Shown piece by piece: positions 48,106 to 59,321 of a stretch of 64,000 nt of DNA. The translations under genes were made by a program, and so were the position numbers. The notes under the pieces were generated by a model. It saw nothing but the letters and a program-made list of their open reading frames with translations. It was not told where the DNA came from and made no database searches. The stretch comes from Voacanga thouarsii (taxonomy: Eukaryota > Streptophyta > Magnoliopsida > Gentianales > Apocynaceae): assembly GCA_026120185.1 (NCBI GenBank), contig JANUWF010001614.1, positions 3,273,501 to 3,337,500 of the forward strand, read 5' to 3'. Position 1 is the stretch's first letter, and the number at the start of each line of letters is the position of its first letter.

Positions 48106-49458
48106 CTAAGGATTTGCATCGGCATCAGCAATAGCCTCCTCGTATCTAGTGGGGTCTTGTTTCTGATGGTCGGAGACCAGCTCAAAGGCTTCTCCTGTCC
48201 ATCTATCCGGAACCCTAGACACTCTCCCACTACGACGAGGCTCCATTTGCACAGGCTCTTGAGGCTGTGCCTCTTCTTGTTCCAGAATAAGGTCAGAAGA
48301 AGTTGATTCCGTAGATAACTTCTCCTCAAGTTCCAACCTCGTTGAACCTTTAGTGGAAGTACTTTGATCATCTTCCAAGTATCTAGCATTGGTACTGATT
48401 AGTACCTTCTGCTCCTTAGGATGATTAAAGTAACCTCTTTTTGTCTCTTTTGGATACCCAGCAAAATAGCATAATTCTGATCTTGGTTCTAACTTGTCTC
48501 CCTTGATTAGTACATAAGCTGGACATCCCCAAATCCTGAGATGATTCAGACTTGGCTTACGCCCAATCCACATCTCATAAGGAGTCCTAGGTACTGACTT
48601 AGAAGGCACCAAGTTCAGAATATATGCCGCTGACTCCAGTGCATATCCCCAAAAGGACATTGGAAGAGTAGCATGAGACATCATGCTTCGGACCATTTCC
48701 ATCAACGTCCTATTCCTTCTGTCAGCTACTCCGTTCTGCTGGGGTGTTCCCGGTGTAGAGAGCTGGGATACTATCCCATGATGTACCATGTAGTCCTTGA
48801 ATTCACCTAGGAGGTACTCTCCACCACGATCCGATCGTAAGGTTTTGATTAATTTACCTGTCCGACGCTCCACTTTAGCCTTAAACTCCTTGAACTTGTC
48901 AAAAGAGTCAGACTTGTGTCTCATCAGGTAAATGTAACCATACCTCCTACAATCATCCGTGAACATGATGAAGTACTCAAAACCTCCCCTAGCTGGTGTA
49001 GACAATGGACCACACACTTCAGTGTGAACAAGACTCAACACCTCTTTGGCTCTATCCGCCTTTGGTGTAAAAGACCTTTTGGTCATTTTTCCCATCAGGC
49101 AGGATTCACATTGAGGCCAACTTTTCAATCTCAATGAGCCCGAAGGCCCATTATAGATTAGTCTCTGAATCCTGGTTGAGTTAATATGACCCAACCTTAG
49201 ATACCAAAGGTATGAATCATTGATTTTGGTCTTTCTCTTCCTAGTTAAAGGTTCAGACACAGCATTATTTGATTGGTTATTAATAGGGTTTAAAAAGAAC
49301 AAATTACCATACATGTGCCCAATACATAAAATTTCTTCATCTCTACTGATATAAATACCAGAATGGAAAGATACAGAATATCCTTGATTAATAAGTTTTG
49401 CAACTGAAATCAAATTTTGACGAAAACCAGGTACATATAAAATATCCTTTAAAACCAC
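48106..49458 (-). CDS. Copia element 2 protease end and integrase
   Basis: The open frame of 450 residues contains the end of protease (ILYVPGFRQNLISVAKL), the GAG-pre-integrase zinc-binding region (LWYLRLGHINSTRIQRL ... CESCLMGKMTKRSF), the integrase core (FIMFTDDCRRYGYIYLMRHK, TLRSDRGGEYL, GTPQQNGVADRRNRTLMEMV) and the linker to RT (RRSGRVSRVPDRW). Integrase inserts the cDNA into the genome. Two of the three catalytic acids look altered: HTEVCGP where the family has HTDVCGP, and VADRRN where it has VAERRN. The middle D (RSDRGGE) is kept. The frame ends at a TAG replacing tryptophan. Confidence 0.9.
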   Translation of the reverse strand: MVLKDILYVPGFRQNLISVAKLINQGYSVSFHSGIYISRDEEILCIGHMYGNLFFLNPINNQSNNAVSEPLTRKRKTKINDSYLWYLRLGHINSTRIQRLIYNGPSGSLRLKSWPQCESCLMGKMTKRSFTPKADRAKEVLSLVHTEVCGPLSTPARGGFEYFIMFTDDCRRYGYIYLMRHKSDSFDKFKEFKAKVERRTGKLIKTLRSDRGGEYLLGEFKDYMVHHGIVSQLSTPGTPQQNGVADRRNRTLMEMVRSMMSHATLPMSFWGYALESAAYILNLVPSKSVPRTPYEMWIGRKPSLNHLRIWGCPAYVLIKGDKLEPRSELCYFAGYPKETKRGYFNHPKEQKVLISTNARYLEDDQSTSTKGSTRLELEEKLSTESTSSDLILEQEEAQPQEPVQMEPRRSGRVSRVPDRWTGEAFELVSDHQKQDPTRYEEAIADADANP

Positions 49459-49465
49459 TATCTTA

Positions 49466-50108
49466 TTACAATAAAAAAATGAGATCTAGCTCTCCCACTG
49501 CAAGGGCCCAGACTTGTGCTCCATTGCCCACTCGAAGCCCATGTTCGCCCTTCTTGAGTCTTCTTATCTTTCTAAACCCATGCAAGGAGTTATAGATATG
49601 ATCAGTGGCTCCTGAATCAACAATCCAAGTAGAAGTTGATCCTACCATTGATATGAACTCTAGATAGTAAACATTACCTGTGGGATTTTTCTTGGCCTGA
49701 AGATCTGGACACTCTTTTTTCCAGTGTCCCTTCTTCCCACACTTGAAGCACTTGCCCTTTGGTTTGTCCTTGGGCTGGGTCTTGGGCTGGGCTACAGCAT
49801 TCCCCTTCTTCCTCTTGAACTTTCTGGGTTTAAGCCCAGTTCTTGAAGAAGAAGCCTTAGCAATCATGGCCTTTGACTGCGGCTTCATGACCTTCTCCGC
49901 CATCTGGAGCTCCTTCATCAGTTCAGTTAAACTCATATTCAACTTGTTCATGTTATAGTTTAACTTGAACTGAGTGAAAGAGCCCGGTAGAGATTCGAGA
50001 ACCATGTCCACTTGGCTCTCGGGTCAATGACAGCCCCTAAGATTTCTGCCTCCTCGAAAGCAGCAATCATCTTGAGCATATGCTCTCGGACTGATGCTCC
50101 CTCAAAAA
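49466..50108 (-). pseudogene. Copia element 2 gag (C-terminal part) and protease start
   Basis: The frame at 49466-50011 gives DMVLESLPGSFTQFKLNYNM, NKLNMSLTELMKELQMAEKV, a zinc knuckle CFKCGKKGHWKKECP with all four ligands, and protease STWIVDSGATDHI with an intact DSG. A homopolymer near 49474-49482 shifts the frame before the next segment. Upstream of 50011 the frame shifts again near 50025, and gag is recognisable only to 50108 (EGASVREHMLKMIAAFEEAE). The first half of gag, including its start codon, is absent. Confidence 0.85.
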
Positions 50109-51364
50109 TAAAATATCTAAGTCCAATAAAATCTCTATGTCAAGGCTTATATCCTATGAGAGATTTCTCCATGGACTAATTTTATTTAAGTTAAAACTTA
50201 ATGATTTCAAAATTTTCCAATTAAAACTTTCTAGGGACTTTGGTCTCAAGTTTATTTGACAAAATAATTTTTCTAGTCCAAAACAAAACAAAATGGCTCT
50301 CCATTTTAATTTACAAAAATATCTAAATCCAATATATTTTCTATGTCAAGGATTAAATCATTTGAGAAAATATTCAAGGATTAATTTTTGTACCAATTAA
50401 AATAACCATTTAATTTTTGAAGAAAAATTTTTTTCTTGTCAAAAATGTTCCCAAAGACCAAAGTCTTTGGGAAAAAGCACACATAGGTACATAAAAAAAA
50501 ATAGCATGCTCAAAACAATAAACGTTTTCATGCTTTTCTATTTTTTAAACCTAAGTGCCCAAATAATAGAATTAAACACATTAATTAATTAATTAATGAT
50601 CTTGTTTAATCCTAAAATCCCTTACTAATATTTTTCATGCAAATATATTTCAAGAATATAAATATTGCAAAAATATTAACTTCGCCTGGTATGGGACCCA
50701 AAACGAAAAAGAAAAAAAAATTGTAGAAAAAACGCTGGCGGTCCCCTGCACCGCGCCGCACCAGATCCGCGGCCGCATGGCGCGGTGCACCGCGCCACAT
50801 CGGATCCCTCATTGCACAACCCATGGAGCTGCCCACATCCCGCAACCCGCGATCGTTTCACCTCTGCTACCGACCCGCGAAGATCCGTGCTTTTGTCCGA
50901 TTTGCTGACCCGCGCTTCAATTGTAAATTTGCAATTGCAAATTTCATGCAATCGGCTCCAATTCTCCCAGCGGCTCGGCTCAACAGCGACCGGCTCTCCT
51001 CACAGAAACGCAGAGGCTCGGCTCGCATGGCTTAGGAACAGTGTCATCTTCTTCATTTTTTTCTTCTGTCCACGCGAAAATTTGCAGAGGCTTTTCCCTT
51101 CACCTTTTGCTTATTTCTTTGGCTTCTTTGGACATTTTTACTTACAAAAAACATCCAAAACAAAACCACAATCGCCTATACCCATTAAAATTGGGTTAAC
51201 ACGATTAACTAGCAAAGCCAAAAAAAAATTTACAGTGATGTCTATGCTTCAACGATGAAGCTCACAGAGATCCTATCCCATACCAAAACAGCGAAGGATC
51301 ACAGGTATAATCATCTTCTCCATTTTTATTAACTACCATGCTCCCTATATTGATAAAAAAACCA
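50109..51364 (-). other. Leader of copia element 2 with internal duplication
   Basis: A/T-rich sequence between primer site and gag. Around 50110-50318 and 50321-50460 the same block repeats in diverged form (ATATCTAA.TCCAATA, CTATGTCAAGG, GACTAATTTT or GATTAATTTT), about 211 bp apart. A GC-rich patch (50725-51030) holds several CGCG-containing motifs. The short frames here (50612-50845, 50785-51258) have no family match that I recognise. Confidence 0.55.
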
Positions 51365-51379
51365 GTGACTCTGATACCA
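51365..51379 (-). promoter_or_regulatory. Primer-binding site (tRNA-Met), copia 2
   Basis: The minus strand reads TGGTATCAGAGTCAC three bases after the 5' LTR end. Confidence 0.9.
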
Positions 51380-51382
51380 CAT

Positions 51383-53419
51383 TGAGGGAACCAAAAATAG
51401 AGAGCATGTGTAGTCACGGGAAAAAAATTTAGAGAAAAATAAAACCAAGCCTTAAAGGCCACACGGAAGCGTGAAGATCATACCTTTGCGCTCCTTAACC
51501 CTTCTAGGTTGAGTAGGAGCGGATTGAACGACTACAATCGCCTCGCTTTGTCCACTTGAAGAAGCTTCCGGTTGAACACCCGCTAGCCTTCCACTTCGCA
51601 TTGTTTGCATCAACGCTAAGCTTTCCAGCTCTCGGAATATTCCTCAGCCTAACCTCTAGTCGGTGAACACTATGGTGAAGAGGAACGGTCTCAATTCTCC
51701 TTGGTTCACTTGCTATTGGTTAGCAAAGAACAAGGAGTAAACCCAGAGGAAGGAGAGAGACGTTGAGAAAGAGAGACTCACGTGAGGCTCTGATATGCTT
51801 AGGAGGATTAGGGTTTTCTTCTACCAGAGACTAGTTTATTAGTAAAGCCAAAACTAGGTCTCTCATTATCTGATAAACATATCCCCGAGATTTCATATTT
51901 CAAAACACCCGGATGTTATCCTGAGAATCTGTTTGGCCTAACCCTAAACTCTTGTTAGCCGTATCTGGAAAAAACCCTAAGGTCCAAGCTATTGGGCCGG
52001 AAAAATATTTATTATTTTCCTTGGACCCAAAAGGCCCAAAATAATAAACAATAATTATTTATTTCCTGGGCTTATATAAATAACTCAATAAATAATTAAT
52101 GAGCCCAAATGAACCAAAATAATTAATCTTTAATTATTTATTTCTTGGGCCTATATAAATAACCTAATAAATAATTAAATATTAATTATTTCCCCTAGTT
52201 TAAGCCCAGGTTAATTTCCTAATTATTCATACTGGACCTAGGCCCTGAATAATTAATTAACCAATTAAACTAGATAATTAATTTCTCTCAACTCCTATTT
52301 TAATTAATTTATTTATTTTATTGCAGTCCAATAATAAATTAGACTTCCTGAATAAAATTAAATAAAATCAAATAAAATAAAATCCTCTTCAACTGAGACC
52401 AATTCCACAACCCAAAATTAGTTAGGACTTACGAGCTATTTCGAGGACCAAAAAGACACATCGCCTTGGCTGCTAAAATGACCAAAATACCCATGCTATA
52501 TAACTAGCTGTATTTTGCATTTTAAATATCTCCTAATATCACCATAAGGGAATATTGACCCCAAGGACAATGCTGCATTAGCAAAGTCTCCGACCTACAG
52601 GTGAAATGACTAAAATACCCCTCTACACATCGCCGTACATTTAGAGAGGAAGAAGTGTACTAACACCCCTCTAAATGACATCTACCATCCTTAGGCTTCT
52701 AGTCCAATGATCCACGACTTCCTGGAGTGTTTCCGCTTTCCAAGGGAGCTACCCTAAAGCAAGCATCCAAGTCATGTTTCCTAGGGCCCTGGACATTTTA
52801 GACCATTTGGACAACCACAAGGAGCGATATAGTGCAGAAACTATCTTGTACAAGTCTGTCTTAACTAACTAGTCATACATACCCAACATGCAAGTATATT
52901 GGCCCTACGATAGAACCTCAACTATAGCAAATCAAAGTATATGCTTCCAACTTCGCCAGACCACCAACTCATACTCAAGTCGTAGAGTATTAGTCCACGC
53001 TATAGCGGTAGTAGTTTAGGTTTCTACCATATAGTACTTTGAGAAACCACTACTACAGGTCCTGTTCTACATATTCGAAATACGCTTATGTCATGAAGTG
53101 AGTGGACTACCCACTGGCTAAAGGTAAGCCATTCCCCATTTGGAATTCATAACATAATAACCTAAACATGATGAGATTCCCAATCTCATTAATAGGTTAA
53201 GAACAAAAGTTTATGTGTTAAATAACCCGTGATCCATACCTTACTGTGAAAGACCACCATTCACATGGATCACTTATTTAAACACAATGAGTCTGTTCCA
53301 AACGAAAATCGTGCACAAACAAAAAGTAAATTCACAAACAATTTCTGAAAATAAATTCTTTTATTAAAATATTCGATTTTACATCAGAAACCTAGTCTAA
53401 GAGGGCATACAATCCAACA
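51383..53419 (-). repeat. 5' LTR of copia element 2
   Basis: 2037 bp, equal in length to the 3' LTR. It starts at 53419 and ends CCCTCA at 51383. Confidence 0.95.
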
Positions 53420-53424
53420 CATCA

Positions 53425-53533
53425 ATGCCCAGATGGAATCGCAGTTACACGCTTCACATTCCAGTCTATCTATGCTCAAAGTGATGATGAGAAGCTTGAA
53501 TTTGAATATAAATAAGGGAATACAAATATTCTG
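53425..53533 (+). pseudogene. Unidentified captured exon
   Basis: Joined across the copia insertion to 44510-44523, the reading is MDDHQCPDGIAVTRFTFQSI and YAQSDDEKLEFEYK, then TAA, then GNTNIL before a GTAATC donor at 53534. The protein-like composition, the upstream TTCTTAG acceptor and the downstream donor suggest an exon. I do not recognise the family with confidence. The in-frame stop shows that it is decayed. It is the fourth gene-like segment in the CACTA core and has the same strand as the others. Confidence 0.5.
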
Positions 53534-54930
53534 GTAATCTAGACCTTAATTACTTGGTTTTATCTTATTATTTAATTTCTATTGGTACTTTTATATTTCA
53601 AGGGTTGAAGTTTGTTTGGTGAGTTGGACAATGAAGTTGGATCAAAGTAAAGATGTGGTGACTCATGATGAAAAAAGGTAGAAGGATTTTTCATTTTTAC
53701 GCAGGGTGTTTTTTTTTGGGGAAGGGGTGTGGTAAGTGACGTGGTATATTTGTACCTAGTTCAAATGACATAATTTTTCATGCGTCAGTGACGACTATTT
53801 CATTTTTCTTATAGTTCAAAATCCTCTTGTTTCTATGGTTCTGTCAGACTCTAGTCCCTACCACATGTTATGAGTAGAAATATCAATTTTATTTTGTCAG
53901 TACCCTATCATCTTGTGGTCCTATTTTAATTTATGCACCAAAGATATGGATGCTAGCTACTCTTGATATTCACTATTGTAGGATTTGGATCAGTTTTTTT
54001 TCCCCTTATACTTAGTCTATGTTTTGGTGACCATCTTTTGTGGCCTAAATGTAGCTTTCAGTATTTTCCTGACTTTGAGATTGCTGCAAGTGTTTGTGTC
54101 TTTGCAAATTAGTGGAAATGTCAATTTAGTTGCTTCATTTCTTTTGGGGACCACAAGAGGGGGTGGGATGCTAAATGGCTAAGTATTATCTTATCAAGTG
54201 GATGTTAATGCAGAGAGATAAATCAGTAATGGGAGTGGTTGACATGATATGTTTTTCTAAGTGTTGATGTATGATGAAATTAAGGAATTTATTGACTCTA
54301 TTCCTCCCTTTAAGAATATGTGGTCATAACTGTTAGGTCAGAATATAGCTTAACAATAAGGTTCACTGGTGAGTTTTTACCTCTGTATATAATGCCACCT
54401 TAAAATTTTAATCTTGTTAGACCTTCATCCCTTTCTCCTGGTATATAAGGTTATTTTGGTTTGTGTTTATGATGTTCTGATTTATTTTAACTTGCATTTC
54501 AGTTGGTGATTTGAATCACTTGATTTTTGCTACCATGAGTGGAGTGACTTGCTGTCTCTGATTCCTTGGTGAACTGAATTCTAATCTCCGTACGCTTGCT
54601 GTCAACCTCATTCCCTTCCCCTGATTGCACTTCTTCATGGCTGGTTTGCTCCTTTGACCTCACGTGGCTCTCAGCAATATTGTGCAGTTACAGTTCCTAA
54701 GCTTACATAACAAATGTGGTGTATATTAAGTTATTATTGGAAGATGGCATTTTAAATGTTTGATCAATGGATGATAGTTGATTGTTAATATTGGAGGTTT
54801 TCATAGTTCTATATATATAGTAGATGATGATGTTGTTAAAGTAGAGGGAAAAATAATTTAATATTTTGGCTAAAGTTTTGCATTTTATGATGGATAATTT
54901 CAAATAAGGTTATTAGGATAAATGCAATAT
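53534..54930. other. Intron-like or unassigned CACTA interior
   Basis: T-rich sequence following the unidentified exon, plausible as an intron. The frames at 53985-54182 and 54703-54903 show no family features. No transposase motifs were found. Confidence 0.4.
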
Positions 54931-55487
54931 CACTACGGATTTACATTTGTAGTGAAAAAGATTAATATATAACAATGTAAAAAATTTATCAAAAAATTGT
55001 GAGAAATGATTTTTTCTGATATTAAGAATTCCGTGGAAAAAAGTATTAATTACAACAGTAAGGGAATTGTAGCAAATGGATATTACCCACGGTTATGTCA
55101 ATTTAGAAAAGAACCGTGATTATTTCTAACTGAAATTTAACTGTAACAAATAATATTCATCACAATTGAAAAATATTGGAAAAATCATGACAAAAAATTG
55201 AAATCTTTGCCTACAGTTAATAACCATTGAGAAAAGCTGTGGCAAAAGCTCATGAACAAATAACACACTTCATTTACAACAACTACAAAACTGTGGTAAA
55301 TCTGTGGTAAAAGGTATTTCTCACGGCTACACAATTGTGCCAAACTTTTTGCAATGGCTGTAATGCCCATGCCTAAAAAATCGTGGTGTTTCCATGGCAA
55401 AAATGTATTTGCCATAGTTTTGACCAATTTAGCCACACTTTCTCTGGCATTGCCAAAAGTCTTTTTTTTTTTTTTTTTTTTGTAGTG
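54931..55487. repeat. CACTA right subterminal repeats and terminus
   Basis: It holds repeated modules such as CCACGGTTATGTCAATTTAG, GTGGTAAATCTGTGGTAAAA and CACGGCTACACAATTGTGCC. It closes with GGCATTGCCAAAAGTC, a T run and TGTAGTG. The minus-strand end mirrors the left terminus, including CTTTTGGCAA. Confidence 0.8.
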
Positions 55488-56882
55488 AGAGGAAGGTGAA
55501 ATTGGAAATTGAAAAGGAAACAACGACTTAAAAGACAAAGCCGCGGCTAGGTCAGCTTAAGGAACAAAAGACAAAACAGGAAAAGGAAGTAACAAAATCG
55601 GTGGGCTAACGCAAGAAAAACAAAGAAACAAAGCAAAGGGGAAAAAGATAATAACCTATCATGGGGAGGATGAAAGACATCTTGGGAAGGATGCATAAAG
55701 CTAAGTTGTGGCTCAGCAAGAAGACAACATAAGAAGGAAATTACGGGTTGCTTGATTAGCTTGGTTGTGGCGGCTCACCAAATAACACAAGATTGGCTTG
55801 GATGAGCTAATGCAAGAAGAAAGGGGATGGCTTTGGTGGCTCATTGGCTCGGTAGAAAAGAATTCAGCTCAGGTGAGCCGAATTCATAGAAGAGTGGCTT
55901 TCGTGTGGCTTGAATAAAAGGAAAGTGGCTCAGTCAATGGAATTGAAGGAAAAACCGCTTGGGACTTGGTAATTGGCTCTTGCGAAGCCGATTTCAAGAA
56001 AAGGAATGTGCTTCAGTACAAAAAGAAAAAATCGAGTTTCCAATTCTTTCACAACTTAAGTCGTGGACTTTCTTTATTTTTATTTAGAATTTTATCAGGA
56101 AATTACTTATTCTTTTTGGTTTCGGAGTTTTAGGAAATTTGTAAGCCTATAAATAAAGGCCAATTACGTTAGAAAAAAGATGTGTGGTCAATGTGGAGAC
56201 TTAGACATAGTTTTTAGAGTGCACCATTAATATTTTTTCTAGAGAAATTACTCAAGGAGCATTGATTCTTGGAGGAGTTTTCATTGGAAATTGAAAAGCT
56301 TGTCTATAAGTATTTATCTCTTTCCTTTATTTTCTTTTTTCTTGAACAATGATGAGTTTAATTCTTTAATTGTATTTGGATATCATTCTTAGATTTATGA
56401 TTTTGAGTTAATTAATTCTTTGATCAGTTGATTATTTTTCTTTGGTATTTGATTACTTGTTCTTATTGCTTATTGATGTGAGTTCTTTTAATTAACTTGG
56501 GAAACGATGTTAGGAGTTTATTGTATTGATTTTGTATTTGTCAAATCTTAATGGACTAAAGTGATTAAAGATTAGTTGATTTCACCTTGAGCAAAAGGTC
56601 ATTAGCTAATGTCATATTTATGAGGAATTGATGAATTTAATGCATGTTTTGGTTATGTTGGTTTGATTGGGAAATCTACTAATTTAATCAAAAGATAGTG
56701 ATTCCATGGATTGGGAAAGAAGTGGAGTCTACATAAGTAGATTCATGACTTGGGAAACGATTGAATTTTATATTATATTCCTTCATGATGCTAAGGAAAT
56801 AATTGGTTGTGATAAGTGTTAAATAATTCATTTCAGGCTTTTGAGAATAATTACTTAATTACATATTTTTCTCTCAATGAGT

Positions 56883-56926
<44 letters not shown>

Positions 56927-57147
56927 TTTGATTTCTTTATCAATTTGTTGGGCCAGTTAAACAATGAATGAAAGTGATTAGTGTGTACTTGTTCCTTTGA
57001 GGATCGATATTCGTTAATTCCCTATACTATGCTCGTGATGAGTATATTTGCTCGTATATGTATTTTGGGATTAATGTTTTAATTAAAACTTAGCTAAGGG
57101 ATGGATTTAAATTTGATGATTTTTATACACCCAAAATTTACACATCA
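55488..57147 (+). mobile_element. Athila-like 5' LTR, right part
   Basis: It continues the LTR interrupted at 24778. It contains a possible transcription region (AGCCTATAAATAAAGGCC, 56143), a TA microsatellite (56889-56923) and the block CTTGTTCCTTTGAGGATCGA shared with the solo LTR at 16667-18167. It ends CACATCA just before a tRNA-Asp primer site. The first three bases (AGA) are the CACTA target duplication. Confidence 0.85.
56889..56923. repeat. TA microsatellite
   Basis: Uninterrupted TA repeats within the Athila-like LTR. Confidence 0.95.
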
Positions 57148-57153
57148 AATTTT

Positions 57154-57171
57154 TGGCGCCGTTGCCGGGGA
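57154..57171 (+). promoter_or_regulatory. Primer-binding site (tRNA-Asp), Athila-like
   Basis: TGGCGCCGTTGCCGGGGA, the well-known tRNA-Asp primer site of Athila/Tat-type plant elements, seven bases after the LTR end. Confidence 0.92.
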
Positions 57172-58690
<1,519 letters not shown>

Positions 58691-58699
58691 CCAAAAAAT

Positions 58700-59321
58700 T
58701 TTAATGATAAAAAAAAGGTCAGGAATGGTATGATGCTAGGGCCTCGAATAGGATTATTATTGAAAAAAATAATCAAACCTTATTTGGATCAATCATTGAA
58801 TATAACTGAAATGTTTGGAAGGATTGGTTGGGTCCTATTTTAGGTTTGAGAGGTGAATTTTATCCTACCCTTGTGAAGGAATTATGCTAACATGAAAAAT
58901 AAAAGGCAAGGACATTTGCAACAAATTGAAACATCTATAAAAGGCATATCCATTATTTTGACTAGGGTTTAACTAGCTGCCATTTTAGGAGCGGATGATA
59001 GTGGCCCTTAGATAGAAATTGACCACCATACTATAAATGATCTCTTCTGAACCAACTTGGAATTTTAATGTTGCTTTTTGACAGTTAGGTTTGGAACAAA
59101 AAACTTCTACACATGGTTCTTCCTTTCTCTCTAGGAATGATCTTGCTCCTCAATGGAGGGTTATTTTGCATATCTTGCATTTCATTGTTTGCCCTCAATT
59201 GAGTAGTTTGCATGAAGTTCGACTCATTGAGGTTTATATACTTTCTAAAATGCTTCATGGAGAACCAATTCCCCTTGCCCCTTTGTTACTAACCTCTATT
59301 AGCCCTAAGGGCATTCTTTTG
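58700..59321 (+). pseudogene. Athila-like gag-region remnant
   Basis: Broken translation gives RYDARASNRIIIEKN, VWKDWLGPILGLRGEFYPTL, VKELC and, in the open stretch from 59091, SRNDLAPQWRVILHILHFIV and SLHEVRLIEVYILSKMLHGE. This pattern (strand of Y-P-x-L-V-K-x-F/L-C, then a L-x-x-I-L-x-x-I/L region) resembles the first open region of plant Athila-type elements. Stops break it in several places. It is cut at 59322 by a copia LTR, so protease to integrase are not seen in the window. Confidence 0.6.

Larger units (their letters stand above)
44524..53419 (-). mobile_element. Complete Ty1/copia element 2 (8.9 kb), TSD CATCA
   Basis: Two LTRs of 2037 bp each (44524-46560 and 51383-53419) enclose minus-strand gag, protease, integrase, RT and RNase H in Ty1/copia order. 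CATCA flanks it at 44519-44523 and 53420-53424. The LTRs start TGTTGGATTGTATGCCC and end GGTTCCCTCA on the minus strand and differ at a few percent of positions by eye. Stops, frameshifts, changed catalytic residues and a missing gag N-terminus make it defective. It inserted inside the CACTA core, between a CDPK fragment and an unidentified exon. Confidence 0.96.
24779..55487. mobile_element. 30.7-kb CACTA (En/Spm-type) transposon with captured gene fragments
   Basis: The left end reads CACTACAAAAAAAAAG and soon CTTTTGGCAACAC. The right end, read on the minus strand, is CACTACAAAAAAAA..., followed by GACTTTTGGCAATGCC. The flanks are AGA on both sides (24776-24778, 55488-55490), the 3-bp duplication expected for CACTA elements. 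The outside sequences are two halves of one Athila-like LTR. Both ends carry subterminal inverted-repeat modules. Removing three nested LTR insertions leaves a core of about 8.9 kb with a 152-bp tandem array and plus-strand fragments of TCP, VPS16 and CDPK genes. No transposase is recognisable, so it is non-autonomous or its transposase region is lost. Confidence 0.88.

Noticed and set aside
50785..51258. 157-residue frame in the GC-rich leader patch of copia element 2
   Set aside because: No recognisable domain, and it lies in the non-coding leader antisense to the element. It could be checked by protein search, but nothing here supports a gene.
54931..54954. Short inverted pair CACTACGGATTTACATTTGTAGTG as the end of a separate small CACTA or MITE
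   Set aside because: Taken as 54931-55487 the flanks do not match (TAT versus AGA). The right end pairs with 24779 by both terminus and TSD, so this pair is better read as a subterminal repeat.
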